A stretch of DNA of 64,000 nt from positions 14,071-78,070 of the forward strand of contig JAEWJZ010000027.1 of NCBI GenBank assembly GCA_023386315.1. Reading direction: 5' to 3'. Position 1 is the first letter of the stretch, and the number at the start of each line of letters is the position of its first letter. This DNA comes from Bacillota bacterium. Its GTDB lineage: Bacteria; Bacillota; Clostridia; Lachnospirales; Lachnospiraceae. This document shows, in pieces, positions 35,949 to 44,274 of this stretch. Under the pieces are notes generated by a model. The model saw only the letters and a list, made by a program, of their open reading frames with translations, was not told where the DNA came from and ran no database searches. A program made the position numbers and the translations under genes.

Positions 35949-37040
35949 ATGCAGGAAGAACCATATGTACCAGAAATAAATAAAGGACAAGAGGACCAAT
36001 GGGAAACAGAGAACCGGTGCAGGGCATGCGGGCATGCAATGATAGACCGTTCCGAAAATCCAGATTCTGTGTTATGCAGTACCTGCCGGGAAAGATTCAT
36101 TCGCTACCCGGTTCCAAAACTTTTTATATTTTTTTCAGTTATTATAGTCGTTTTAATGGCATTCGCTTTCAGCCGTTTTCCTAGAGTTTTAAAAAGCTAT
36201 AAAATATATGTAAAAGCAGAAACCATGGCAGAAAATGGAGATATAGCTGCAGCTGTCGAAGGGTTGCAAACTGTTGTGGAGCAATATCCCGACTCCATTC
36301 CTGCCGCAGTCCGATTGACTGATATTGCTATGGGGGGCGGATTTTATAGCGATGCGTCGAATGTACTTTCCAATAATTTATCCGGAAAAAGTGTAGATGA
36401 AACCACTCTTGCCAGAATGAATCAATACATAGACAAAATCAACCGTTTCTTTAACACTTATGAAACGGTTCAAAATATGCAATCCAGTATGGAATATGCC
36501 AATTCCAATGAAGAAGCATTAATGATGGGGTATAATTATCTAATGCAGCAGTTGATTGACCCGGAGCAGGATAAGGCATTGCTTTATTATTACATGTCCA
36601 TGTTTACAGAGGATGCTGATGAAGCCAGGAACTGTCTTGAAAAATGCATTAATGAAGATGATAACATACTAGATGCAAAGATACAGTTAGCCTCTCTGTC
36701 ACGTCGCCAGGGAGATTTACAATATGCTGAAAGCTGCTATAACGAAGTGCTGCTTGCTGATAAAAGCTACAGTGGGGCTTGGCGGGGGCTTGCAATTATC
36801 AGGCTTCTGGAAGGAAAGAAAGAAGAAGGTCTTAATCTGGCATTAAAAGCCTATGACCAAAATCCGCAAGGAGATTATGTTTGGGAAACTTATATAATTG
36901 CACTGAAAGAAAACACAAAAAACACGGAAGCAGATGCACTTGTTCAGGAGTATATTTCTAAAGGAAATGAATTAGATGCAGATCTTAAAAATTATCTGGA
37001 TGGGAACTTATCTCTCCATAAGTATTATATAGACGAATAA
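35949..37040 (+). CDS. zinc-ribbon, single-pass membrane TPR protein of unknown function
   Basis: I do not recognise a named family. The 363-residue product has an N-terminal zinc ribbon (Cys24, Cys27, Cys43, Cys46: CRAC and CSTC), one transmembrane segment near 57-76 (LFIFFSVIIVVLMAFAFS), and a mostly helical remainder with TPR-like repeats, clearest at 215-345 (DEARNCLEKCINEDDNILDA, LQYAESCYNEVLLADKSYSG, EGLNLALKAYDQNPQGDYVW). Zinc ribbons before the membrane span suggest the N-terminus is cytoplasmic and the TPR domain outside, inferred. GGAG at 35937-35940 precedes the ATG. It is paired, 15 bp apart, with a membrane HExxH protein and has its own promoter, inserted between trmD and rplS. 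Confidence 0.8.
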   Translation: MQEEPYVPEINKGQEDQWETENRCRACGHAMIDRSENPDSVLCSTCRERFIRYPVPKLFIFFSVIIVVLMAFAFSRFPRVLKSYKIYVKAETMAENGDIAAAVEGLQTVVEQYPDSIPAAVRLTDIAMGGGFYSDASNVLSNNLSGKSVDETTLARMNQYIDKINRFFNTYETVQNMQSSMEYANSNEEALMMGYNYLMQQLIDPEQDKALLYYYMSMFTEDADEARNCLEKCINEDDNILDAKIQLASLSRRQGDLQYAESCYNEVLLADKSYSGAWRGLAIIRLLEGKKEEGLNLALKAYDQNPQGDYVWETYIIALKENTKNTEADALVQEYISKGNELDADLKNYLDGNLSLHKYYIDE

Positions 37041-37055
37041 AGAGGAGGCCTTGCT

Positions 37056-37589
37056 ATGTTTTTTGTTCCAGGTATCATCATATCGATTATCACATTTCCA
37101 GGTGTTATTATTCACGAACTCGCGCACCAGATTTTTTGCCGTATTATGCGGGTTCCTGTATATGAGGTAAAATATTTTCAATTTTCTAATCCCTGTGGAT
37201 ATGTTGTGCATGAAGCAACACAGGATCCATTAAAGACCTTTTTGATTTCCATAGGACCGTTTTTGATCAATACACTCATTGGCATGATCATTCTAGCACC
37301 TGCTGCGATAGAATTAATTGTTTTTGAAGATTATTCAAATCCATTAAATCTATTACTTGGCTGGATCGGATTTTCAACTCTTATGCATGCTTTTCCCAGC
37401 ACTGGTGATGCTAAGGTATTGGTAAATAATATACTGAACAATAAAAATGTCAATGTACTGGTCAAAATTATAGTAGCCCCTGTGATCGGACTGATTTATA
37501 TCGGAGCACTTGGCTCCGTTATATGGTTAGATGCTATCTATGCTATAGCAATTGCTATGATTATTCCAAACTTATTCTTGTTATTTTAA
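37056..37589 (+). CDS. small multi-pass membrane protein with HExxH zinc-protease motif
   Basis: The 177-residue protein is very hydrophobic, with about four to five membrane segments. HELAH (residues 20-24) lies in the first segment, and a conserved-looking HAFPSTGDAK places Asp118 as a possible third metal ligand. This layout (HExxH in an early helix, Asp in a later one) resembles intramembrane M50/site-2-protease-like or DUF3267-like metalloproteases, but the usual NPDG-type motif is not seen, so activity is unproven. GAGGAGG precedes ATG 37056. It is co-transcribed with the zinc-ribbon/TPR gene. One sampled 60-base line here was 37% G+C, lower than neighbouring housekeeping genes. Confidence 0.78.
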   Translation: MFFVPGIIISIITFPGVIIHELAHQIFCRIMRVPVYEVKYFQFSNPCGYVVHEATQDPLKTFLISIGPFLINTLIGMIILAPAAIELIVFEDYSNPLNLLLGWIGFSTLMHAFPSTGDAKVLVNNILNNKNVNVLVKIIVAPVIGLIYIGALGSVIWLDAIYAIAIAMIIPNLFLLF

Positions 37590-37598
37590 AGAGAGGGC

Positions 37599-37627
37599 TT
37601 GCATTCGACAATCCTTTATGATAAAAT
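37599..37627 (+). promoter_or_regulatory. sigma-A-like promoter of rplS
   Basis: TTGCAT (37599-37604), 17 bases, TAAAAT (37622-37627). The start near 37634 leaves a leader of about 87 bases before the L19 ATG. Confidence 0.6.
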
Positions 37628-37633
37628 ACAAAA

Positions 37634-37720
37634 TGTTGTGATCAAAAGGCGATGGTCCTCTGTTACGGATTCCAGGATGAAGTATTAAGAACATCAAATA
37701 AAATCAAGGAGGTTCACACG
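37634..37720 (+). promoter_or_regulatory. rplS 5' leader, possible L19 autoregulatory leader
   Basis: The leader can form a small stem (TGGTCC with GGA-TT-CCA, about 37650-37675) before the AAGGAGG site. L19 leaders that bind their own protein are known in Bacillaceae, but I cannot show that this leader belongs to that class. Confidence 0.3.
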
Positions 37721-38068
37721 ATGAACGAAATTATTAAGAATATTGAAGCAGCACAGTTAAAGCAGACCGTACCGGTTTTCCATGTTGGCGATACTGTAAA
37801 AGTATACAACAAGATCAAAGAGGGAACCCGCGAAAGAATCCAGATTTTTGAAGGAACCGTTATCAAGAGACAGAACGGCGGCGCAAGAGAAACCTTTACT
37901 GTAAGAAAGAACTCTAACGGTATCGGCGTTGAGAAAACCTGGCCATTACATTCCCCTTCCGTAGACAACGTTGAAGTTGTAAGAAAGGGTAAAGTAAGAA
38001 GAGCAAAACTGAATTACTTAAGAGACAGAGTTGGTAAGGCTGCTAAGGTCAAAGAACTGGTTAAATAA
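37721..38068 (+). CDS. rplS: 50S ribosomal protein L19
   Basis: The 115-residue protein is L19: [58 protein letters not shown] and [20 protein letters not shown]. It sits at the 30S-50S interface. The ATG at 37721 follows AAGGAGG; an ORF from 37652 is a spurious extension through the leader. In most Firmicutes it directly follows trmD; here two extra genes, a terminator and a new promoter intervene. Confidence 0.98.
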   Translation: MNEIIKNIEAAQLKQTVPVFHVGDTVKVYNKIKEGTRERIQIFEGTVIKRQNGGARETFTVRKNSNGIGVEKTWPLHSPSVDNVEVVRKGKVRRAKLNYLRDRVGKAAKVKELVK

Positions 38069-38085
38069 TTCCGGAACATTTGAGG

Positions 38086-38112
38086 GGGACAATGTAAATT
38101 GTCCCTTTCTTT
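38086..38112 (+). terminator. rho-independent terminator after rplS
   Basis: GGGACAAT (38086-38093) pairs perfectly with ATTGTCCC (38098-38105) around a GTAA loop, followed by TTTCTTTAG. It lies 17 bp after the rplS stop. Confidence 0.9.
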
Positions 38113-38131
38113 AGTAGGTGGGGTGTCATAG

Positions 38132-38683
38132 ATGGATTTTTATCATAGTGAAGATAATAACAGGCTCCGCCATTTTGTCAACTGGATTGTTGACATCGTT
38201 GTAGTGATTGCATTTGCATGGTTTCTGGTCTATGCTTATGGAACTCAGATCGTTGTTGCAGGGCATTCCATGCTTCCCCTTTTAGCGTCCGGTGATGTGG
38301 TTTTAATGGATCGCCTGTCCTATGACTTTGGGAAGCCGGACCGGTTTGATGTGGTTGTGTTTCAAAGAGAAGACCAGAAGATGAATGTAAAGCGCATCGT
38401 TGGACTGCCGGGAGAGACGGTACAGATCAAAAACGATGAGATCTATATCAATGGCGAGAAGCTGGAAGAACCGGCAGGACTTGGCCGGATATCCCTGGCA
38501 GGGCTGGCTGAAAAGCCCATGAAGCTGGGAGAAGAGGAATATTTTTTGTTAGGAGATAACCGGGACAGCAGTGAAGACAGCCGTTTTTCCAATATCGGAA
38601 ATGTAAGCGGCAGTCAGATCAAAGGAAAAATATGGTTACGAATGCTGCCCCTTGTAAAGCTGGAATTAATTCGTTCGAAGTAG
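38132..38683 (+). CDS. lepB: signal peptidase I
   Basis: The 183-residue membrane protease cleaves export signal peptides. One N-terminal membrane anchor (about 16-36) is followed by the Ser-Lys dyad: Ser46 in GHSMLPLL and Lys87 in KRIVGLPGE. Later boxes are LGDNRDSSEDSRF. Single-anchor and short, this is the Gram-positive SipS type. The catalytic face is extracytoplasmic. It starts 20 bp after the rplS terminator, and rbgA follows after 9 bp. Confidence 0.95.
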   Translation: MDFYHSEDNNRLRHFVNWIVDIVVVIAFAWFLVYAYGTQIVVAGHSMLPLLASGDVVLMDRLSYDFGKPDRFDVVVFQREDQKMNVKRIVGLPGETVQIKNDEIYINGEKLEEPAGLGRISLAGLAEKPMKLGEEEYFLLGDNRDSSEDSRFSNIGNVSGSQIKGKIWLRMLPLVKLELIRSK

Positions 38684-38692
38684 AGGAATGTT

Positions 38693-39538
38693 ATGAATAT
38701 ACAATGGTATCCAGGTCACATGACCAAAGCCAAAAGGGCAATGAAGGAAGATATCAAATTAATTGATTTGATTATCGAACTGGTAGATGCAAGAGTGCCT
38801 TTAAGCAGCCGAAATCCGGATATAGATGATCTGGGAGCGGGGAAAGCCCGCCTGATACTGCTGAATAAATCAGATCTTGCAGATGAACGGTGTAATAATG
38901 CGTGGGCGGCTTATTTTGAAGAAAAGGGCTGTCATGTTGTAAAAGTGAATTCAAAAAGCGGTGCAGGCTTAAAATCTATTAACGGTGTTGTTTTGGAAGC
39001 CTGTAAGGAAAAGATCGAACGGGACCGGAGAAGGGGAATCTTAAACCGCCCGGTACGTGCTATGGTAGTTGGAATTCCCAATGTGGGAAAGTCCACATTT
39101 ATTAATTCTTTCGCAGGGAAAGCCTGTGCAAAGACAGGAAATAAGCCGGGTGTCACAAAGGGAAACCAGTGGATCCGTCTGAATAAAAGCCTGGAGCTCC
39201 TTGACACACCGGGAATATTGTGGCCAAGATTTGAAGATCAGACGGTAGGAATCCGTCTTGCTCTCATCGGTTCCATCAACGATGAGATTTTAAATAAAGA
39301 GGAACTGGCCATGGAACTGATCCGTTTCTTAATGAAATCCTATCCTCATGTTTTATCCGAACGTTATGAGCTTTCAGCAGAAGATCCGCTGGAAGGTCTC
39401 ATGCAGATCGCAAAGGCCAGAGCCTGTCTTGCAAGAGGAGGAGAACTGGATTTAAACAGAGCGGCTAATCTGCTGATTGAGGACTTCAGAAGCGGAAAAC
39501 TGGGCCGTCTGACCCTGGAGATTCCGCAGCAATCATAA
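38693..39538 (+). CDS. rbgA: ribosome biogenesis GTPase YlqF/RbgA
   Basis: The 281-residue circularly permuted GTPase acts late in 50S assembly. IQWYPGHMTKAKRAM is the diagnostic start; G4 (LNKSDLAD) precedes G1 (GIPNVGKSTFINSF, near 128-141), and G3 is LDTPGILWP. A C-terminal RNA-binding helical domain follows. The order lepB-rbgA-rnhB is common in Firmicutes. A weak terminator follows the gene. Confidence 0.96.
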   Translation: MNIQWYPGHMTKAKRAMKEDIKLIDLIIELVDARVPLSSRNPDIDDLGAGKARLILLNKSDLADERCNNAWAAYFEEKGCHVVKVNSKSGAGLKSINGVVLEACKEKIERDRRRGILNRPVRAMVVGIPNVGKSTFINSFAGKACAKTGNKPGVTKGNQWIRLNKSLELLDTPGILWPRFEDQTVGIRLALIGSINDEILNKEELAMELIRFLMKSYPHVLSERYELSAEDPLEGLMQIAKARACLARGGELDLNRAANLLIEDFRSGKLGRLTLEIPQQS

Positions 39539-39550
39539 GAATACATCAAT

Positions 39551-39585
39551 GGGCCGGCTCATTTACAGGAGCAGGTCCTTATTTT
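39551..39585 (+). terminator. probable terminator between rbgA and rnhB
   Basis: GGGCC and CTC (39551-39555, 39558-39560) pair with GAG and GGTCC (39569-39571, 39574-39578) around a 2x2 internal mismatch, followed by TTATTTT. It is weaker than others in the window. Confidence 0.5.
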
Positions 39586-39608
39586 AATCATATTACTGGA
39601 GAAAAAGG

Positions 39609-40265
39609 ATGAGAAAATTAACAGAAGAGAAACGTCTGGAAGAGTTAAAACGGTTAGAAGTGATGAAGGAATTTGAACTGAGATATGATGCTCACGTACT
39701 TGTCTGCGGGATTGACGAGGCAGGGAGGGGCCCTTTGGCAGGACCTGTTGTTGCAGGAGCGGTTATACTACCCAGAGATTGTGAAATTCTTTTTTTAAAT
39801 GATTCGAAAAAGCTGTCTGAAAAGCGCAGGGAAGCTTTATTTGAGGAAATACAGGAAAAGGCACTGGCAGTTGGACTGGGCGTAGTGGGTCCGGACAGGA
39901 TTGACGAAATCAATATATTGCAGGCAACCTATGAAGCCATGAGAACTGCGGTTTCGAAACTGGGAATGGTACCTGAAATCCTGTTAAATGATGCGGTTAC
40001 CATTCCATTGCTTGACATTCCCCAGATCCCCATCGTGAAAGGGGATGGAAAAAGCGTGTCAATCGCAGCTGCCAGTATCATGGCAAAAGTGACAAGGGAT
40101 CATATGATGGAAGAGTATGATAAACTATTTCCCCAGTATGGTTTTGCAAAACACAAGGGATATGGCACCGGAGCCCACATTTCAGCACTGAAAGAACATG
40201 GACCATGCCCCATTCACAGGCGGAGTTTCATTAAAAATTTCGTGTCCGGGGAGAACCATGAATAA
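39609..40265 (+). CDS. rnhB: ribonuclease HII
   Basis: The 218-residue enzyme removes RNA from RNA-DNA hybrids, including single ribonucleotides. GIDEAGRGPLAGPVVAGAVI (Asp36, Glu37) and NDSKKLSEKRR are typical; further acidic residues lie in LLNDAVTIP. ASIMAKVTRDHMM and HKGYGTGAHISAL complete the family. GGAG precedes ATG 39609. The stop overlaps yraN by 8 bases. Confidence 0.96.
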   Translation: MRKLTEEKRLEELKRLEVMKEFELRYDAHVLVCGIDEAGRGPLAGPVVAGAVILPRDCEILFLNDSKKLSEKRREALFEEIQEKALAVGLGVVGPDRIDEINILQATYEAMRTAVSKLGMVPEILLNDAVTIPLLDIPQIPIVKGDGKSVSIAAASIMAKVTRDHMMEEYDKLFPQYGFAKHKGYGTGAHISALKEHGPCPIHRRSFIKNFVSGENHE

Positions 40266-40599
40266 CAGAGAGACCGGAAGCCGGTTTGAAGGGATCGCTG
40301 CAGATTATCTGGAACGTGCCGGCTATGAAATTCTGGAGCGGAATTACCGGGACCGGTCAGGAGAAATCGACTTAATAGCAAAAGATGGAATGTATTATGT
40401 GTTTATAGAGGTAAAATACCGGGAGAATGCAAAAAAGGGAGATCCTGCAGAAGCGGTGGATGCCAGAAAACAGTTGAAAATAAGGAATACTGCAAGACGG
40501 TATTTATATAGACACCGGCTGGGAGAGTCCGTCCCATGCAGGTTTGATGTGGTAGCTATCTTAGGGCAGGAAATCCGATTGATTCCGGATGCATTTTAA
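40258..40599 (+). CDS. YraN/UPF0102-family putative endonuclease
   Basis: The 113-residue protein has the Holliday-junction-resolvase-like nuclease core: NRETGSRFEGIAADYLERAG, DRSGEIDLIAKDG, and FIEVKYREN, giving the Glu-Asp-ExK type metal site. Function is not established. It nearly always follows rnhB; here ATG 40258 is inside the last codons of rnhB. The longer frame from 40198 is out of place. Confidence 0.92.
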   Translation: MNNRETGSRFEGIAADYLERAGYEILERNYRDRSGEIDLIAKDGMYYVFIEVKYRENAKKGDPAEAVDARKQLKIRNTARRYLYRHRLGESVPCRFDVVAILGQEIRLIPDAF

Positions 40600-40613
40600 A
40601 AGGAGGTGCTGGA

Positions 40614-41468
40614 ATGAGTGATATATGGAAACGTAAGGGCAAAGAACTGGGAATGGATTATATTGAGACAGATCCGGTACCTTATTTATCCTTTCCAATA
40701 TTGGAAAAAACAGGACTGGTTACCCAGGGATTTTCCACAAAAATGGGTGGAGTCAGCCAGGGTAAATTTGCAACACTAAATTTTACATTTACCAGAGGAG
40801 ACAATCCCGATCATGTAATGGAGAATTACAAAAGAATGGGTGCAGCTCTTGGCGTCGACGAAAAACGGATGGTTTTATCTTATCAGACCCATACCACCAA
40901 TGTCCGTCTGGTTACGAAAGAGGATGCCGGCAAGGGAATTGTAAAGGAAAGAGATTACACAGATGTTGACGGGCTTATCACCAATGTCCCGGGAATTACT
41001 CTGGTCACCTTTTATGCGGACTGTGTTCCACTGTATTTCTTAGATCCGGTGCATAAAGCAATCGGACTCAGCCATTCGGGCTGGAGAGGCACGGTAAAGC
41101 GTATGGGAGCAGTCACGGCCGAAAAAATGAAGGAAGTATACAAAACAAAAGCAGAAGATTTAATTGCCTGTATCGGTCCCAGTATCTGCGGGGACTGCTA
41201 TGAAGTAGGGGAAGAGGTAGCTTTGGAATTTAAAAAGGCTTTTGAAAAAAAAGACTGGGATAAGATTCTGCGGGAAAAAGAGAATGGCAAGTTCATGCTG
41301 GATTTATGGAAAGCCAATGAAATCATACTATCAGAGGCCGGAGTGAGACCGGAGAACATACAGATAACGGATATCTGTACCCACTGCAATTCCGATTATC
41401 TGTTTTCCCACCGCACCTGCGGAAATGACAGGGGTAATCTGGCAGCATTTCTGGGATTAAAAGAATAA
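40614..41468 (+). CDS. pgeF: multicopper polyphenol oxidase-like / peptidoglycan editing factor PgeF
   Basis: The 284-residue protein belongs to the YfiH/DUF152 family. Residues expected at the metal or active site are in TFYADCVPLYF, LSHSGWRGTVKRMG and ACIGPSICGDCYEVGEE, with THCNSDYLFSHRTCGN. Family members have been described as laccase-like and as editing enzymes that stop L-Ser entering the muropeptide at the MurC step; the second role fits cell-wall genes in this window but is not shown here. AGGAGGTG precedes the ATG; a bidirectional terminator follows. Confidence 0.9.
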   Translation: MSDIWKRKGKELGMDYIETDPVPYLSFPILEKTGLVTQGFSTKMGGVSQGKFATLNFTFTRGDNPDHVMENYKRMGAALGVDEKRMVLSYQTHTTNVRLVTKEDAGKGIVKERDYTDVDGLITNVPGITLVTFYADCVPLYFLDPVHKAIGLSHSGWRGTVKRMGAVTAEKMKEVYKTKAEDLIACIGPSICGDCYEVGEEVALEFKKAFEKKDWDKILREKENGKFMLDLWKANEIILSEAGVRPENIQITDICTHCNSDYLFSHRTCGNDRGNLAAFLGLKE

Positions 41469-41518
41469 GGCAGTAAAAATCCGGAAGAATTCGTTCGTTC
41501 TTCCGGATTTTTACTGCC
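41469..41518. terminator. bidirectional terminator between pgeF and prs
   Basis: A perfect 21-bp inverted repeat (41469-41489 and 41498-41518) with an 8-base loop. The stem itself contains a T-run on both strands (ATTTTT), so it can end transcription from both convergent genes. Confidence 0.9.
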
Positions 41519-41531
41519 TGATATAAGTGGC

Positions 41532-42710
41532 TTATGCTTTGTATTTTTTCAGCAGCTGCTGAATCTTATCCGTTGAGGATAATGCTGTACTGATGGAGAC
41601 ATCGTGGTTTAAGGAATTTACAATTGCAGCGATGTACTTGCTGATATCGGCTTCTACATACCACTCTCTGTTAAACAGCTCTTTGGGACGGTAATTTAAG
41701 TTGGTAGTTACAACTCTGTCAATATAACCTTTGCTGTAAAAATCATCAAACTTTTCAAGGCCATTGGTGAACAGTCCGAATGTACAGCATACAATCACCT
41801 TGTCCGCCTTGCGTTCCTTTAATTCCCTGGCAGTATCTAACATGCTTTCCCCGGAAGAAATCATATCATCTACAATCAGCACTGTTTTGCCTTCCACGGA
41901 AGCACCAAGAAACTCATGAGCTACGATGGGGTTGCGTCCGCCTACAATCTTGGAATAATCTCTTCTCTTGTAGAACATACCCATATCTACACTTAAGTTA
42001 TTGGCAAGGTATACGGCACGGTCCATGGCACCTTCATCAGGGCTGATAACCATCATGTGTTCTTTGTCGATCTTTAAATCAGGGTATTGTCTTAACACTG
42101 CTTTAATAAACTGGTATGTCGGCATGAAATTATCAAAGCCGTTTAACGGGATGGCATTCTGCACTCTGGGATCATGGGCATCAAAGGTTATAATATTGCT
42201 TACTCCCATATTCACCAGTTCTTCTAATGCCATTGCACAGTCAAGAGATTCTCTCTTGGTTCTCTTGTGCTGGCGGCTTTCATATAGAAACGGCATAATT
42301 ACGCTGACCCTGTGGGCGGTAGCTGTACATGCACCGAGAATACGCTTTAAATCCTGAAAATGATCGTCAGGAGACATGTGGTTTGTATATCCGTTCACTG
42401 TATAGGATATGCTGTAATTAGTGACATCCACCATTGCGAAAACATCGGTACCACGGACAGATTCCTTGACAATTCCTTTTGCTTCGCCGCTTCCAAAGCG
42501 AGGACACTCACAGCTTAGAAGATAAGAATCGATATCGTAACCGCGGTAGTGAAGATCTGCCTCACGGCGCTTTAACTCCTCGATATCGTTTCTGCGAAAA
42601 CCGACAATATGGTCATTTACCTTCCTGGCCAGTTCCCCGCAGCTTTCCAGCGCTGCGATCTTTAAGGGAGCAACAGGTAGCTGGTCGTTAAATACATAAT
42701 CATTTGCCAT
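41532..42710 (-). CDS. prs: ribose-phosphate pyrophosphokinase (PRPP synthetase), long divergent form
   Basis: The 392-residue enzyme makes PRPP from ribose 5-phosphate and ATP. The PRPP-binding loop is VLIVDDMISSGESML (usual VDDIVDTGGTL), and TFDAHDPRVQN and MVISPDEGAMDRA match the ATP/pyrophosphate site; FYKRRDYSK carries the catalytic flexible-loop basic residues. It is about 75 residues longer than the common 310-320, with an added N-terminal part (HYRGYDIDSYLLSCECPRFG). Such long Prs forms occur in Lachnospiraceae. It has its own promoter and a GGAGGA site. Confidence 0.9.
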   Translation of the reverse strand: MANDYVFNDQLPVAPLKIAALESCGELARKVNDHIVGFRRNDIEELKRREADLHYRGYDIDSYLLSCECPRFGSGEAKGIVKESVRGTDVFAMVDVTNYSISYTVNGYTNHMSPDDHFQDLKRILGACTATAHRVSVIMPFLYESRQHKRTKRESLDCAMALEELVNMGVSNIITFDAHDPRVQNAIPLNGFDNFMPTYQFIKAVLRQYPDLKIDKEHMMVISPDEGAMDRAVYLANNLSVDMGMFYKRRDYSKIVGGRNPIVAHEFLGASVEGKTVLIVDDMISSGESMLDTARELKERKADKVIVCCTFGLFTNGLEKFDDFYSKGYIDRVVTTNLNYRPKELFNREWYVEADISKYIAAIVNSLNHDVSISTALSSTDKIQQLLKKYKA

Positions 42711-42778
42711 GACAAAGATTCCTCCATAATAAATGAACAGCCAGCCGTAAGACTGCCTGTTTTATAATCTTACATCTT

Positions 42779-42808
42779 TTTATACCATTGAATGACAGAA
42801 TGCGTCAA
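42779..42808 (-). promoter_or_regulatory. sigma-A-like promoter of prs
   Basis: On the minus strand TTGACG (42808-42803), an 18-base spacer and TATAAA (42784-42779). It gives a leader of about 60 bases before the prs ATG. Confidence 0.55.
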
Positions 42809-42851
42809 TAGTCTTTACTGTATTTCGGTGAAAAAAACAAAAAACGCTTCC

Positions 42852-42880
42852 TTTACAAAGAGTGACAATCTTGTTATGAT
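42852..42880 (+). promoter_or_regulatory. sigma-A-like promoter of the DUF512-der-plsY-gpsA operon
   Basis: TTTACA (42852-42857), 17 bases, TATGAT (42875-42880). The start falls near 42887, 26 bases before the ATG. Confidence 0.7.
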
Positions 42881-42912
42881 ATAAAAGATAGCTGCAGAAA
42901 GGTAAAATAGAA

Positions 42913-44271
42913 ATGAGCAAAAGAGGACATGTTATTAAAGCTGTAGACACCGGTTCTATTGCAGAAGAACTGGAACTGGAACCAGGAGATGAAGTTCTTT
43001 CCATCGACGGACATGAACTGGAAGACATCTTCGATTATGAGTATTACGTAAACAGTGAATCCATTCTTATGACCGTAAGAAAAAAAAACGGGGAAGAGTG
43101 GGAATTAGAAATAGAGAACCAATATGAAGATTTAGGACTTACTTTTGAGAACGGTCTGATGAGTGAGTACCGTACCTGCAGGAATAACTGCATTTTCTGC
43201 TTTATTGATCAGATGCCTCCCGGAATGAGGGACACTCTCTACTTTAAAGATGACGATTCCAGACTTTCGTTCTTACAGGGAAACTATGTCACCTTAACCA
43301 ACATGAGTGAACACGATATTGAGCGGATTATTGAGTTTAAACTGGCACCTATTAATATTTCCGTTCACACCACAAACCCTGAACTGCGGTGTAAGATGCT
43401 TCATAACCGGTTTGCAGGTGAAGCCCTTGAAAAAATTGACCGGCTGTATGAGGCAGGGATATCCATGAACGGACAGATCGTGCTGTGCAAAGGTGTGAAC
43501 GACAAAGATGAACTGGAACGTACCATAAGAGATTTATCAAAGTATCTCCCTTATATGGAAAGTGTATCGGTGGTGCCGGTAGGTGTATCAAAATTCAGGG
43601 ATGGATTATTCCCCTTAAGCCCTGTTACAAAAGAGGATGCCATATCCGTTCTGGAGATTGTGGAGCGGTGGCAGAAGACACTTTTTAAAGAGCATGGCTG
43701 CCATTTTATTCATGCGAGCGATGAGTTTTATATTTTGGCCAAGAGACTTATGCCGGAAGAAAACAGGTATGACGGATACATTCAGCTGGAAAATGGTGTG
43801 GGTATGCTTCGGCTTTTAGAGACTGAGGTAAAAGAAGCCCTGAAAGAAGAATGGGAAGATGATGCCGCAGAGGAGATATCCATTGCAACAGGAACGCTTG
43901 CAGCGCCATTTATTGAGAACCATGCAAGGCTGGTTTGCGAAAGGTTTCCGGGGCGGACCGTTCATGTCTACCCTATCGTTAATTATTTCTTTGGTGAGCA
44001 GATTACAGTTGCCGGTTTAATTACCGGACAGGATTTAATCGCCCAGTTAAAAGGAAAACCTCTTGGGAAGAGACTTCTTCTTCCAGAGTGCATGTTTCGT
44101 AGCGGAGAAGAGGTATTTCTTGATGACCTGACCCGTCAGGATGTACAAAATGCTTTACAAGTACAGGTAGATATTGTAAAATCAAGCGGTCAGGATTTCG
44201 TTTACGCTGTTTTAGGATACGCTGAGGAAAAGAAACCTTCTTATGACGGATATGAATTAAAGGAGATATAA
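42913..44271 (+). CDS. PDZ - radical SAM - DUF512 protein
   Basis: The 452-residue protein has an N-terminal PDZ-like region (about 1-70: VDTGSIAEELELEPGDEVLS), a radical SAM cluster motif CX3CX2C at Cys89, Cys93 and Cys96 (TCRNNCIFCFIDQMPPGMR), the strongly kept SRLSFLQGNYVTLTN, and a C-terminal DUF512 part ending with GSG-like TGTLAAPF and LLLPECMFRSGEEVFLDDL. The family is widespread in Clostridia and its reaction is unknown. It is 3 bp from der, the ribosome GTPase, in many of these genomes, which hints at ribosome or cell-envelope work. Confidence 0.9.
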   Translation: MSKRGHVIKAVDTGSIAEELELEPGDEVLSIDGHELEDIFDYEYYVNSESILMTVRKKNGEEWELEIENQYEDLGLTFENGLMSEYRTCRNNCIFCFIDQMPPGMRDTLYFKDDDSRLSFLQGNYVTLTNMSEHDIERIIEFKLAPINISVHTTNPELRCKMLHNRFAGEALEKIDRLYEAGISMNGQIVLCKGVNDKDELERTIRDLSKYLPYMESVSVVPVGVSKFRDGLFPLSPVTKEDAISVLEIVERWQKTLFKEHGCHFIHASDEFYILAKRLMPEENRYDGYIQLENGVGMLRLLETEVKEALKEEWEDDAAEEISIATGTLAAPFIENHARLVCERFPGRTVHVYPIVNYFFGEQITVAGLITGQDLIAQLKGKPLGKRLLLPECMFRSGEEVFLDDLTRQDVQNALQVQVDIVKSSGQDFVYAVLGYAEEKKPSYDGYELKEI

Positions 44272-44274
44272 TAT

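Noticed and set aside
37652..37720. N-terminal extension of L19
   Set aside because: The longer frame has no ribosome binding site and covers the leader; L19 family starts at 37721.
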